A stretch of 64,000 nt of DNA from Clostridium mobile (GTDB lineage Bacteria; Bacillota; Clostridia; Clostridiales; Clostridiaceae): contig NZ_JAHLQF010000004.1 in NCBI RefSeq assembly GCF_018918285.1, positions 310,001 through 374,000 of the forward strand. The letters run 5' to 3'. A model generated the notes under the pieces. That model was not told the origin of the DNA. It saw nothing but the letters and a program-made list of their open reading frames with translations, and searched no databases. This document shows, piece after piece, positions 32,340-41,678 of the stretch (positions within the stretch are counted from its first letter, which is position 1; each line of letters starts with the position of its first letter). Made by a program: the position numbers and the translations under genes.

Positions 32340-33017
32340 ATGAGAAATTTGGTTAAAATTACTTTAGCAGAGCAAATTTATACAATTTTAAGAGAAGATA
32401 TTATCAATCAAAATATTAAATGTGGTGAAAAGCTAACTTTAAAGATTCTACAAGAAAAATTCAATACAAGTTCAACTCCAATTAGAGAAGCTTTAAATAG
32501 ATTAAGCCAGGAAGGACTAATTGAACACGTAACAAATATTGGGGCGAAAGTAATTGATATTAAAGAGAAAGATATTGAAGAGATTTATGATTTCTGCTTA
32601 TATTTAGATTTAGCTGCATTAAATTTAGCTTTAAAGAGCAAAAAAATAGATGATATTATATGTGAACTTAATAATTGCATTGAATTACAAGAAAAATCAT
32701 TAGAATTAGGAAATCTAGAAGACTTTAGACTTCACTCAGATAATTTTCATGATATTTTCTTTAAATATGCTGATAACTCAAGATTATATAACGCTTCAAA
32801 AAATATAAGAAGTCAATTTAGTATATTAACAACTATATATCAAAATTTTACAGTTGCACAATCACTGGTTCTTCTAGAACATAAAAATATTACATCATCT
32901 ATTGTAAATAGAGACTTTGATAAAACAATTTCCCTTATGAAGAGTCATTTTGAACATGCCAAAAGTTATTTATTAGATAATATTAGGAATATAGAACATA
33001 AAGATATGCCTTTATAA
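32340..33017 (+). CDS. GntR/FadR-type regulator
   Basis: 225 residues. N-terminal winged helix (AEQIYTILREDIINQNIKCGEKLTLKILQEKFNTSSTPIREALNRLSQEGLIE) is the classic GntR DNA-binding domain; the rest is the helical FCD effector domain with RLHSDNFHDIFF-like acid ligands (HSDNFHD). Such proteins respond to small acids. It is next to a dicarboxylate-type symporter on the opposite strand, which it may control. A terminator begins within its last codons. Confidence 0.85.
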   Translation: MRNLVKITLAEQIYTILREDIINQNIKCGEKLTLKILQEKFNTSSTPIREALNRLSQEGLIEHVTNIGAKVIDIKEKDIEEIYDFCLYLDLAALNLALKSKKIDDIICELNNCIELQEKSLELGNLEDFRLHSDNFHDIFFKYADNSRLYNASKNIRSQFSILTTIYQNFTVAQSLVLLEHKNITSSIVNRDFDKTISLMKSHFEHAKSYLLDNIRNIEHKDMPL

Positions 33018-33036
33018 ATCAAAGGCATATCTTTTC
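33001..33036 (+). terminator. terminator of GntR gene
   Basis: AAGATATGCCTTT / AAAGGCATATCTT, 13-base perfect stem with a 6-base loop, then TTCTTT. Overlaps the stop codon of the GntR gene. Confidence 0.75.
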
Positions 33037-33085
33037 TTTACATACTAATAATTTAACAAACTACATCTACTTAATAGTTTTAAGT

Positions 33086-34336
33086 TCAACTAATCTTTAG
33101 CCACTCCTTTCCATCAACAAACTTTGAAACTAACATCGAAGAAACAATATTTCCTGTTGAATTTAATACAGTAGCTGGTGCATCTATAATCGTACTAATA
33201 ACAGCGATTATGGGAAGTGCTTCAGGTGGAAATCCATAAACACTTATTATTAGCATTTCTCCTATCATTCCGCCACCTGGTATTGCTCCCATAACCGCAC
33301 CTACTAGAAAGCTTACTAAAAGTATTGATAAAATTACTGGAATATTGTTAATTTCTTTACCAAACAAGCCAAATAAAAATACTATTTTTAGCACTCCACC
33401 AATAACAGAGCCATCCTTATGTGTGTTAGCCCCTAGAGGAATTGCGGTTTCTGCTATATCTTTTGGTACACCTATTTTCTTAGCAGCTTCGAGATTAACT
33501 GGAATTGATGCAGCACTGGAACAAGTAGCTAAAGCTGTTACTGTTGGTGCGATTGCATTTCTCCAAAATCCTCTAAAACCTAATTCCCCAGCGGATATAT
33601 ATGCATATATACTAAAAAATATAAAATAATATATTGCTGTCAAACCTAAGTATAAAAGAAAAACCTTTAAGTATCCTTGTAATATTTGTGTCCCTAATTG
33701 CCCTATTACAGAAGCAAAATAGCATCCTAATCCAATTGGAGCATAATACATAATTATTTCTACCATCTTCATCATTGCAACTGTAGCTGAATTTAAAATT
33801 TTTTTTATAATTATTGCCTTTTCCCCAGCTAATGCTGTTGATATTCCAAATATCACAGAGAAAACAATTATTTGAAGCATATTATTTTTTGAAAATAATT
33901 CCGAAAAATCCCCTACCGTAATTGTTCCTACTAACTGCTTTGATAGTGATATCTTTTCAACTTTCTCTCCAATTCCCACTCCCCCTTGAGATAAAATAGC
34001 TTTAATAGATTCCCACTCTAAACCTGTAGTTGGATTAAAAATCATTGCACCTATAATTCCTAATATGCCAGCTATCAATGCAGTAGCTACAAAAACCGTT
34101 GCAATATTTATCATTATTTTTCCCAATCTATTTATACCACTCATGTTAGCTATAGCTGATGCTACACTGAAAAACACTAATGGTACTATTATAGTAAACA
34201 TCAAGTTTAAAAATATTTCTCCAAAAGGTTCCAGCACTATAGCCTTTGGTCCTAAAATAACCCCTATCACTCCTCCTAGTACTATTGATAAAAGTAGCAT
34301 CAAAGACATTTTATAGCTCTTAAAAAAATTTTTCAT
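33086..34336 (-). CDS. dicarboxylate/amino acid:cation symporter (DAACS)
   Basis: 416 residues. Conserved transport signatures: SILLGGVIGVILGP-like first helix, PLVFFSVASAIA, ATCSSAASIPVN (the Ser-rich HP1 tip), PLGANTHKDGSVI (the NxxxDG-like helix 7) and IPGGGMIGEMLIIS (HP2). These belong to the GltP/DctA sodium or proton symporter family for glutamate, aspartate or C4-dicarboxylates. The substrate cannot be told from sequence. The divergent AraC gene (34480) and the neighbouring GntR gene are candidate regulators. Confidence 0.88.
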   Translation of the reverse strand: MKNFFKSYKMSLMLLLSIVLGGVIGVILGPKAIVLEPFGEIFLNLMFTIIVPLVFFSVASAIANMSGINRLGKIMINIATVFVATALIAGILGIIGAMIFNPTTGLEWESIKAILSQGGVGIGEKVEKISLSKQLVGTITVGDFSELFSKNNMLQIIVFSVIFGISTALAGEKAIIIKKILNSATVAMMKMVEIIMYYAPIGLGCYFASVIGQLGTQILQGYLKVFLLYLGLTAIYYFIFFSIYAYISAGELGFRGFWRNAIAPTVTALATCSSAASIPVNLEAAKKIGVPKDIAETAIPLGANTHKDGSVIGGVLKIVFLFGLFGKEINNIPVILSILLVSFLVGAVMGAIPGGGMIGEMLIISVYGFPPEALPIIAVISTIIDAPATVLNSTGNIVSSMLVSKFVDGKEWLKIS

Positions 34337-34479
34337 ATATAATCAACTCCCTATGTATGAGTTATTCTTATTAACTATTATATTCGCTACATTTGCTATT
34401 TTTATTGTATTCAATGCTCAGTTTATTGCATAAAGTGCTATAATATAATAGATTATTAGTTGATAACTGAGGTGTCTAT

Positions 34480-35343
34480 ATGGATGATAAGGTTTCTATA
34501 GAAAAAACAAAACGAGGCTATCTTAAGGAAGATTTTCTCTTTTTTAATCTAAAAGATCAGAGAAAAAATGAAATTGAATTTCATTACCATGATTTTAATA
34601 AGATAATTATTTTCATATCAGGAGAAGTGACATACATGATTGAAGGGAAATCTTATAAACTGAAGCCTTGGGATGTATTATTGGTTGGCAAAAACGATCT
34701 TCATCTACCAATAATAAGCTCCACTATGCCTTATGAAAGAATGATATTGTGGCTAAATCCATTATTTTTAGAAAAGCATAATAGGGATAATTCCGATCTT
34801 CTAAGTTGTTTTCAGTTAGCATCTGAAAGAAAGCTTAACCTTATTAGACTGAGCAGCAAAGATATAAATTTATTAAAGAAAAACCTAGCTGATCTTGAAG
34901 AAGCAATGAAGGATACTGATTTTGGAAGCACCATATTAAGAAATACTTTATTTCTTCAATTCATGATAAAAATAAATAGATTATTTCTTGGAATTGATAT
35001 CAGTAAAAACATTAATGATATTAAATGTAATCCTGTAATAGAAACTATTTTAAGTTTTATAAACTCAAACCTAGACAAGGATTTATCTATAGATATTCTT
35101 GCAGAAAAAGTTTATCTAAATAAGTATTATTTGATGCATTTATTTAAAAAAGAGACCGGCTACACTTTATATAACTACATACAAAAAAAGAGGCTCTTAA
35201 AAGCCTCAGATATTATAATAAGTGGTATGTCTTTAGGAGAGGTTTGCACTCTTTGCGGCTTTGGAGATTACTCTAGTTTTGTACGAGCCTTTAAAAAGGA
35301 ATTTCAACTATCACCTAAGCAGTATTATAAATCCAATGTATAG
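34480..35343 (+). CDS. AraC family regulator
   Basis: 287 residues: an N-terminal cupin-like domain (FHYHDFNKIIIFISGEVTYMIEGKSYKLKPWDVLLVGKNDLH, two beta-barrel halves with His/Glu metal-like positions) and a C-terminal double HTH (NKYYLMHLFKKETGYTLYNYIQKKRL ... EVCTLCGFGDYSSFVRAFKKEFQLSPKQYY). Activator-type protein responding to a small molecule. It is divergent from the symporter and shares a short promoter region of about 140 bases with it. Confidence 0.88.
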   Translation: MDDKVSIEKTKRGYLKEDFLFFNLKDQRKNEIEFHYHDFNKIIIFISGEVTYMIEGKSYKLKPWDVLLVGKNDLHLPIISSTMPYERMILWLNPLFLEKHNRDNSDLLSCFQLASERKLNLIRLSSKDINLLKKNLADLEEAMKDTDFGSTILRNTLFLQFMIKINRLFLGIDISKNINDIKCNPVIETILSFINSNLDKDLSIDILAEKVYLNKYYLMHLFKKETGYTLYNYIQKKRLLKASDIIISGMSLGEVCTLCGFGDYSSFVRAFKKEFQLSPKQYYKSNV

Positions 35344-35430
35344 CTAAAATATCCTTTCATATATGTACCAATTGAGGTAAGGAGCTAATGGTGATAAAAT
35401 TTAAATATTATATTTCTAGGAGGAGATAAT

Positions 35431-36519
35431 TTGGACTTAAAAGAAAAAGCTAAAGGGCTCCCTTCTTGTCCAGGGGTATATCTTATGAAAGATTCCCTTA
35501 ACAATGTGATTTATGTGGGAAAATCAAAAAATCTAAAAAACAGAGTTTCCTCATATTTTCAAAACTCAAAGTCACATACTCCTAAAGTTGTGAAATTAGT
35601 TAAAAATCTAAAAGACTTTGACTATATAACTACTGATACAGAATTCGAAGCCTTTATACTAGAATGTAAATTGATAAAAGAAATTAAACCTTTATATAAT
35701 AAACTAATGAAAAGCCCTAAATCTTATTGTTATATAAGGATAAAATTTAAGGAAAAACATCCTTACATTGAACTTTCCAGTGAATATAGCAAAGATGATG
35801 ATGGTGTTTATTTTGGACCATATACAAATAAAAATACAGTAGAAAGAGCTATTCAAGGAATAAAAGAATACTTCAAAATACTATGTACTAATAATTCACA
35901 AAAAGACTCCTATTGCTTGAACTATTCTTTAGGCTTGTGTATTGGTATGTGTTTGGATAAAACTTCAAAAGAAAAGTATTTTGATATATTTAATAAAGTA
36001 GTAAACTTGTTTAATGGTACTGATAAAAGCATCATTGAGAGAATGGAATTTAATATGAATTCTTCATCAGAGAAATTTGATTTTGAGAAGGCTATTAAGT
36101 ATAGGGATTATTTAACTTCAATAAATTATATAATTGATAAAGTTAAAGTTGTAGAATATACAGAAGAGAATAAAAATATTGCTTTACTTGAGTATTTAAA
36201 TGATGATATGATTAAATTTTTTCTTATTAAGGGAAATAAAATTTTTTTTAATGAAAAATATATACTCAAAGATTTTGATGTTGAAAAATTAAAGCATATT
36301 TTAAAAAATAATATTTTATTATACTTTAATGATAAATCACTAAATGATTCAATAGAGGTTGGAAGGGACGAAATTGATGAGTCTCAAATAATTTATACTT
36401 ATTTAGAAAGTAAATCTAATGACTGCAGATATGTTATAATTTCAGAAAAATGGCTTAAGGATATAAACGATATAGATTTTGACCATGAAATTAATAACCT
36501 TCTGATTGTGGAATCATAA
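35431..36519 (+). CDS. short UvrC/Cho-like GIY-YIG nuclease
   Basis: 362 residues, TTG start behind AGGAGGAGATAAT. GIY-YIG domain at residues 14-90 (CPGVYLMKDSLNNVIYVGKSKNLKNRV, catalytic-type Glu in FEAFILE) and a UVR motif near 216-231 (FDFEKAIKYRDYLTSI). The RNase H-like second nuclease and HhH domains of UvrC are absent, so it should cut only the 3' side, like E. coli Cho. The domain order and length differ from full UvrC (about 600 residues), and no uvrA/uvrB lie nearby. It probably acts in nucleotide excision repair. Confidence 0.8.
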   Translation: MDLKEKAKGLPSCPGVYLMKDSLNNVIYVGKSKNLKNRVSSYFQNSKSHTPKVVKLVKNLKDFDYITTDTEFEAFILECKLIKEIKPLYNKLMKSPKSYCYIRIKFKEKHPYIELSSEYSKDDDGVYFGPYTNKNTVERAIQGIKEYFKILCTNNSQKDSYCLNYSLGLCIGMCLDKTSKEKYFDIFNKVVNLFNGTDKSIIERMEFNMNSSSEKFDFEKAIKYRDYLTSINYIIDKVKVVEYTEENKNIALLEYLNDDMIKFFLIKGNKIFFNEKYILKDFDVEKLKHILKNNILLYFNDKSLNDSIEVGRDEIDESQIIYTYLESKSNDCRYVIISEKWLKDINDIDFDHEINNLLIVES

Positions 36520-36541
36520 TGATTTTAAATTACTATAAGCA

Positions 36542-36575
36542 AAAATGAGGGGCTATACAGCACTCCCCCCATTTC
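36542..36575. terminator. bidirectional terminator
   Basis: AAATGAGGGG / CCCCCCATTT stem between the convergent Cho-like gene and the metal ATPase gene; T-rich on both sides. Confidence 0.6.
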
Positions 36576-36591
36576 TTTATAGTATATAATA

Positions 36592-38436
36592 CTATTTAAG
36601 CTTTTTTATATTGAGTACTCTCATTGCATTTAAGATTGCAATTACAGACACTCCTACATCTGCAAATACCGCTTCCCACATTGTTGCAATACCTGCTGCT
36701 CCCATAATAAGAACTATAGCCTTTACTCCTAATGCAAATACAATATTTTGCTTTGCAATTCCTAATGTACGCTTTGATATTTTCATTGCTGTTGCTATTT
36801 TCGATGGTTCATCAGTCATAATAACTATATCAGCTGCTTCTATCGCTGCATCTGACCCAAGACCACCCATTGCAATACCAATATCTGCTCTAGCTAAAAC
36901 TGGTGCATCATTAATTCCATCTCCAACAAAAGCTAGCTTTCCTTTTGCGGATTTTTGTCTTAATAGCTCTTCTACTTTTTCAACTTTTCCTGCTGGAAGT
37001 AATTCTGTATATGCTTTATCTAATCCCAGTTCTTTAGCTACTTTCATACCAACACTATTAGAATCACCTGTTAGCATAACAGTTTGCTTTATATTGGCTG
37101 CTTTTAACTCATGGATTGCTTTTGCTGCATCTGGTTTCACTTCATCTGCAATTACAATATACCCTGCATATTTATTATCGATTGCCACGTGTACTACTGT
37201 TCCCACTATTTCTCCCTTATAATAAGGGGCATCTATCCTCTGCATTAATTTTATATTACCTGCATATACTGTCTTACCTTTTACAACTGCTCGAACTCCA
37301 TGTCCAGAAATTTCTTCCACATCTGTTATTTCAGATTCATCAATTTTTTTATTGTAAGCTTGTTTTAAAGATATTGAAATTGGATGATTTGAATAATTTT
37401 CTGCATATGCAGTTAATTCAAGTAACTCATCTTTAGAAATACCTTTTGCATTTATTTCTTGTACTGTAAATACGCCTTTTGTTAATGTTCCAGTTTTATC
37501 AAATACAACCATTTCTGTCTCAGCTAATGCTTCTAAATAGTTACTTCCCTTTACTAGTACACCACTTTTAGAAGCAGCTCCTATTCCTCCAAAGAAACTT
37601 AATGGTACAGATATAACCAGTGCACAAGGACATGATATAACAAGGAATGTTAATGCTCTATAAATCCACTCATTAAATGTAGCTCCTTCTATTAAAAGAG
37701 GTGGTAATACTGCTAGCATAGCTGCTACAATAACAACTGCTGGTGTATAGTATCTTGCAAACTTTGTTATAAAATTTTCTGAATTTGACTTTTTACTGCT
37801 TGCATTTTCTACCAAGTCTAATATTTTACTTACAGTAGATTCTTCATATTCTTTTGTAACACGAACAGTTAAAACTCCATTAATATTAATACATCCACTT
37901 AATACATCTGAACCTACTGATAGTTCCCTTGGAACTGATTCACCAGTTAATGCTGACGTATCAATCATAGAGTTTCCATCTATAACAACCCCATCTAAAG
38001 GGATTCTTTCCCCTGCTTTAATTACAATTATATCATCTATCTTTACTTCATCTGGATCCATCTTTACTAGCTCACTGCCACGCTTTACATTAGCATAGTC
38101 AGGCCTAATGTCCATTAAGCTAACAATTGATTTTCTTGATTGATCAACGGCATAACTTTGGAACACTTCACCAACTTGATAAAATAGCATTACCGCTACA
38201 CCCTCTGGATATTCTCCAATAAGAAAAGCTCCTACAGTTGCAATACACATTAAAAAATTTTCATCGAAGACTTGTCCTCTAAAAATATTCTTAATTGCTT
38301 TTAGTACAACATCTCCACCAACAATAATGTAGCTGATTAAATATAATGCTAATTGAAATTCTGATTTTGCAAATAATGCTATAAGGAATAATGCTCCACC
38401 TAAAACTATCCGAGTAATACGCTTTTTATTATTCAT
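36592..38436 (-). CDS. Zn/Cd/Pb-exporting P1B-type ATPase
   Basis: 614 residues. P-type motifs in order: TGES (actuator), SCPCAL (membrane metal site), FDKTGTLTKG (phosphorylated Asp), TGDS and GDGINDAP (hinge). The CPC motif followed by ALVISVPLSFFGG and the lack of an N-terminal HMA domain match CadA/ZntA-type exporters whose metal-binding domain is a separate protein, here the 73-residue gene 17 bases upstream. It pumps Zn, Cd or Pb out of the cell. Transcription from the operator-promoter at 38767-38796. Confidence 0.92.
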   Translation of the reverse strand: MNNKKRITRIVLGGALFLIALFAKSEFQLALYLISYIIVGGDVVLKAIKNIFRGQVFDENFLMCIATVGAFLIGEYPEGVAVMLFYQVGEVFQSYAVDQSRKSIVSLMDIRPDYANVKRGSELVKMDPDEVKIDDIIVIKAGERIPLDGVVIDGNSMIDTSALTGESVPRELSVGSDVLSGCININGVLTVRVTKEYEESTVSKILDLVENASSKKSNSENFITKFARYYTPAVVIVAAMLAVLPPLLIEGATFNEWIYRALTFLVISCPCALVISVPLSFFGGIGAASKSGVLVKGSNYLEALAETEMVVFDKTGTLTKGVFTVQEINAKGISKDELLELTAYAENYSNHPISISLKQAYNKKIDESEITDVEEISGHGVRAVVKGKTVYAGNIKLMQRIDAPYYKGEIVGTVVHVAIDNKYAGYIVIADEVKPDAAKAIHELKAANIKQTVMLTGDSNSVGMKVAKELGLDKAYTELLPAGKVEKVEELLRQKSAKGKLAFVGDGINDAPVLARADIGIAMGGLGSDAAIEAADIVIMTDEPSKIATAMKISKRTLGIAKQNIVFALGVKAIVLIMGAAGIATMWEAVFADVGVSVIAILNAMRVLNIKKLK

Positions 38437-38452
38437 AGCATATCCCTCCTCT

Positions 38453-38674
38453 TTAGATTTTCTTTACAATAATATCTGGTTCCATTTTTTTAATTACTTC
38501 CTTAAATGCATTAATAGCTTCTTCCATTTTGTCATCATCTGCTTCTAATATTAATTTTGTTGTCATAAAATCTACTGTTGCATCATTTACTACTGACAAT
38601 TTCTTAATTGCATTCTCTATCTTTGCTCCACAATTTGCACAATCTAATCCTTCTAATCTAAATTTCTTTTTCAT
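38453..38674 (-). CDS. heavy-metal-associated (HMA) domain protein
   Basis: 73 residues, a single ferredoxin-like HMA domain with GLDCANCGAKIENAI metal-binding loop (CxxC). It should deliver or sense the metal for the adjacent ATPase, which lacks this domain. Upstream AGGAGG-type site and the metal-responsive promoter-operator at 38767-38796 precede it. Confidence 0.92.
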   Translation of the reverse strand: MKKKFRLEGLDCANCGAKIENAIKKLSVVNDATVDFMTTKLILEADDDKMEEAINAFKEVIKKMEPDIIVKKI

Positions 38675-38738
38675 AATTAATTCCTCCTAAATTCTATCCC
38701 TTAATTTTATTCCTTTATTAATAATTCTTTCACTAACA

Positions 38739-38756
38739 GTTGAATGAGCGCTCAAC
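38739..38756. promoter_or_regulatory. second ArsR-type operator
   Basis: GTTGAATGAGCGCTCAAC, near-copy of the spacer operator at 38773-38790 and located just downstream of the promoter start. Confidence 0.7.
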
Positions 38757-38766
38757 TTATATTTTT

Positions 38767-38796
38767 ATTATAGTTGAATGATCACTCAACTGTCAA
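38767..38796 (-). promoter_or_regulatory. metal-responsive promoter with operator in the spacer
   Basis: Minus-strand TTGACA (38791-38796) and TATAAT (38767-38772) are both perfect, with an 18-base spacer that is wholly the near-perfect palindrome GTTGAATGATCACTCAAC, the ArsR/SmtB-family operator type. Binding of the regulator would block RNA polymerase directly. Confidence 0.85.
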
Positions 38797-38826
38797 GTAT
38801 AATTTTATAATTTATTAAACAAAAAA

Positions 38827-38912
38827 ACTGCTACAGTTATATCTTGTCTAAGTGTTGATTTAAACTTTTCTTTAATGTCAACGCTTAAACAAGATGTTTA
38901 CCCTGTAACAGT
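38827..38912 (-). terminator. terminator after ArsR gene
   Basis: Long interrupted stem (ACTG-TACAG, ATCTTGT, AAGTGTTGA with partners TCAACGCTT, ACAAGAT, CTGT-CAGT) followed on the minus strand by TTTTTTT. Separates the regulator gene from the ATPase operon promoter. Confidence 0.65.
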
Positions 38913-38945
38913 CTTCTATATATTTATATTTTTCTTAATTGTTTT

Positions 38946-39305
38946 CTATTGTTCTACAATATGATCTAATGCTTTTTCTAAAATATCTTTTACATGTTCA
39001 TCATCAAGAGAATAAAATACATTCTTCCCACTTCTTCTTGATTTAACTAAATGAGCTTCCTTCAGGGATCTTAATTGATGTGATATTGCTGACTTTGTAA
39101 CATTTGTTAATACTGCTAAATCACAAACACACATTTCATTCTGTACTAAAGCACATAATATCTGAATTCTAGTACCATCACCCATTATTTTAAAAAACTC
39201 AGTTAAATTGCGCATTGCTGATTCATTTGGCATATTATCTTTAACCTTATTAAGTATATCCTCATGAATTACATTGCAATCATGTGCCTTTACCATATCA
39301 CTCAT
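38946..39305 (-). CDS. ArsR/SmtB (CadC-type) metal-responsive repressor
   Basis: 119 residues. Winged helix FKIMGDGTRIQILCALVQNEMCVCDLAVLTNVTKSAISHQLRSLKEAHLVKSRRSGKNVFYSLDDEHV. The ELCVCD-type metal site is EMCVCD, and the N-terminal HDCNVIHED contributes a further Cys/His, the pattern of Cd/Pb/Zn-responding CadC proteins; C-terminal HVKDIL...DHIVEQ resembles the alpha-5 Zn site. It should repress the HMA-ATPase operon through the two GTTGAATGA-type operators. Confidence 0.9.
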   Translation of the reverse strand: MSDMVKAHDCNVIHEDILNKVKDNMPNESAMRNLTEFFKIMGDGTRIQILCALVQNEMCVCDLAVLTNVTKSAISHQLRSLKEAHLVKSRRSGKNVFYSLDDEHVKDILEKALDHIVEQ

Positions 39306-39507
39306 TAATAAACCCTCCTACTAAAGTTAATTATAATAATATTATGGTGAAGTAACTCTATATTGTCAATTAAATTGCCTCTTTATATATTTTAGTTATT
39401 TTCCCCCATTATCATTCTTTTATATATTAACTTTTACTTATATATAGTTTTATCTATCCATATTCTTTATGTTTAACACATACACTCCCCTCTATACTAA
39501 AAACGAA

Positions 39508-39545
39508 AAATCCCCACAGATGAACAATATCGTCCGTGGGGATTT
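39508..39545. terminator. terminator after two-component operon
   Basis: AAATCCCCAC / GTGGGGATTT, 10-base stem with 18-base loop, followed on the minus strand by TTTCG and on the plus strand by TATTT. Confidence 0.75.
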
Positions 39546-39601
39546 TATTTATATAGATAGAATCTATCTCTTGTATTTTTCTCACTTGTACAATAATTTT
39601 A

Positions 39602-40987
39602 TTATTTTATTGGCAATTTTATTATAAAGTTGCTCCCTTCATCTAATTTACTATATACATTTATAGTACCACCATGAGCCTTTACTATTTCTCTTGATAT
39701 TGCAAGACCTATCCCAATTCCTCCGGTTTCTCTAGCCCTTGACTTGTCTGTTCTATAAAATCTCTCAAATATATAGTCTTTATCTTCATCACTTATACCT
39801 ATTCCGCTATCTTTTATAGATATATATACATTATCAAATTTAGTAAAACATCTAACAAATATATCTCCTTTATTTGGAGTATACTTAATAGCATTTGAGA
39901 TAATATTAATTATTACCTGGCTTATTTTATCCTTATCTATCATAATATTAATATGTTTAATATCTACTTGCAAATTTATATTTTTATCTAATAACTGCTT
40001 TTCAAAATTTGTTAAAATTGTAGTTATTACAGTATCTAAATCTACTTCTGATTTATTTAACCTTAGTTTACTACCCTCATATCTTGATAAATCCTCTATG
40101 GATACAGTTAATCTATTTAATCTTTGAAGCTCATCATGTATACTCTTTAACCTTTCTTGAGACGGCTCCCATAGACCATCCATTATTGCCTCAAGTTGTA
40201 CTTGCATGGTGGTTAGAGGGGTTCTAAGCTCATGTGATATATCTTTCGTTAGCTCTTGTCTTATTTTTTCTTGTTTATCTAAATCTCCTGCCATCATATT
40301 TATTGATTTTATAAGTTTATTGATTTCATATATACTGTAATCTTCTTTTATACTTTTAGAGTAATTTCCTTCTGATATAAGATTTGTTGCATCTATCACC
40401 TTCAAGATAGGTTTGCTGATAGCATAAGATAATAACCATCCTACTATAATAGATATAATAAAAAATACTATACCTAGTATAAATAATACTCTATCTAACA
40501 TTTTCAAAAATATAACATCTGAATCTTCATAATAAATTGGACCTATATACTCAATTTCTAATTTTCCTATTAAAGTTTCACCTTGTTTTAAGTCAAACTT
40601 ATCAAATGTATTTTTAATATCTATATCTGGGCTTACTTTATTAGTATTTTCTATAATTTTATTTAAAATCTTCTCACATACAATATTATCATATTCTCTT
40701 GCATCCCATATAATATTATCATTTTTATCTTTAACTGTTATAAGCAGACCTCCAGTTATTGCATCTGATCCTATGTTCTCAATAGCTTTCTCATCCCATG
40801 AATTATTATTGTATGCATTTAATACTTTATTTTTGATTTCCATTTTCGACTGTTGTATTTTTTCGCTAGTATATATATTAAACTTCTTCTCGATGTAATG
40901 ATGATTTACTATGTTTACTAAAAATATGATACTCAAGGAAAATAATATAAAAATAAGGCTTACTCTATATCTTAATTTATTAAACAT
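39602..40987 (-). CDS. sensor histidine kinase of redox operon
   Basis: About 461 residues from ATG 40987, overlapping the response-regulator stop by 8 bases (ATG 41008 has no site of its own). Two membrane helices (near residues 10-30 and 155-180) frame an extracellular sensor domain; then HAMP (ISKPILKVIDATNLI), phosphoacceptor KDISHELRTPLTTM, and ATPase boxes (NIISNAIKYTPNKGD, DSGIGI, TGGIGIGLAI). An orthodox EnvZ/BaeS-type kinase, co-transcribed with its regulator and the CcdA/thioredoxin genes, so it may sense envelope or redox stress. Confidence 0.9.
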   Translation of the reverse strand: MFNKLRYRVSLIFILFSLSIIFLVNIVNHHYIEKKFNIYTSEKIQQSKMEIKNKVLNAYNNNSWDEKAIENIGSDAITGGLLITVKDKNDNIIWDAREYDNIVCEKILNKIIENTNKVSPDIDIKNTFDKFDLKQGETLIGKLEIEYIGPIYYEDSDVIFLKMLDRVLFILGIVFFIISIIVGWLLSYAISKPILKVIDATNLISEGNYSKSIKEDYSIYEINKLIKSINMMAGDLDKQEKIRQELTKDISHELRTPLTTMQVQLEAIMDGLWEPSQERLKSIHDELQRLNRLTVSIEDLSRYEGSKLRLNKSEVDLDTVITTILTNFEKQLLDKNINLQVDIKHINIMIDKDKISQVIINIISNAIKYTPNKGDIFVRCFTKFDNVYISIKDSGIGISDEDKDYIFERFYRTDKSRARETGGIGIGLAISREIVKAHGGTINVYSKLDEGSNFIIKLPIK

Positions 40988-41657
40988 TAAACCTATATCC
41001 CATACCACGAATAGTTTTTATATAGGTTGGATTTTTACTATCTTGATCTAGTTTAGCTCTTATATTTTTTATATGAGTATCAATTATTCTATCATAAATA
41101 CAAATATTATCTCTATTTATATAATCCATTAACTCTTCTCTTGAAAATACTCTATTAGGATTTCTAGCTAGTATAGATAGTATTTTATATTCTGAAGCAG
41201 TTAATACAATCTCCTTATTATTGTATTCTACTTTCTTATTGACAATATCTATGATTAATTCATCATTAAAAATTAAGTTTTCACCTTGATTTCCCTTAAC
41301 TCTTTTCAAAACTGCATTAACCTTCGCTACTAATTGCTTCGGACTAAATGGTTTTGTTATATAATCATCACTTCCAATTGAATATCCATTTAGTATACTA
41401 TCTTCACTTGATTTAGCAGTTAGCATAATTATTGGTACTTCAGATTTTTCCCTTATGCGCTCACAGACGTTTTCACCTGATATATCAGGTAACATTAAAT
41501 CTAATATTAATAGGTCAGGATTAAACTCACTTTGCTTTTTTAATGCCTCAATCCCACTTGTAGCCTGTATTACAGTATATCCCTCATTTTCTAAATACAA
41601 TTTTATAACTTCTATTATCTTAAATTCATCATCTATAACAAGTATAGTTTCTTTCAT
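40980..41657 (-). CDS. OmpR-family response regulator
   Basis: 225 residues. Receiver domain with DDE (residues 9-10), phosphorylation Asp in LLILDLMLPD, MLTAKS and Lys in YITKPFSP; C-terminal winged helix (NKKVEYNNKEIVLTASEYKILSILARNPNRVFSREELMDYI...IKNIRAKLDQDSKNPTYIKTIRGMGYRF). Partner of the kinase that overlaps its stop. Encoded 22 bases after the thioredoxin gene, so it is in the same operon. Confidence 0.93.
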   Translation of the reverse strand: MKETILVIDDEFKIIEVIKLYLENEGYTVIQATSGIEALKKQSEFNPDLLILDLMLPDISGENVCERIREKSEVPIIMLTAKSSEDSILNGYSIGSDDYITKPFSPKQLVAKVNAVLKRVKGNQGENLIFNDELIIDIVNKKVEYNNKEIVLTASEYKILSILARNPNRVFSREELMDYINRDNICIYDRIIDTHIKNIRAKLDQDSKNPTYIKTIRGMGYRFNV

Positions 41658-41678
41658 AAATTATACCTCCATGGGTAC

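Noticed and set aside
36611-37222. Plus-strand open frame of 203 codons opposite the metal ATPase gene
   Set aside because: Antisense shadow of a clear P-type ATPase; no ribosome site and low-complexity composition.
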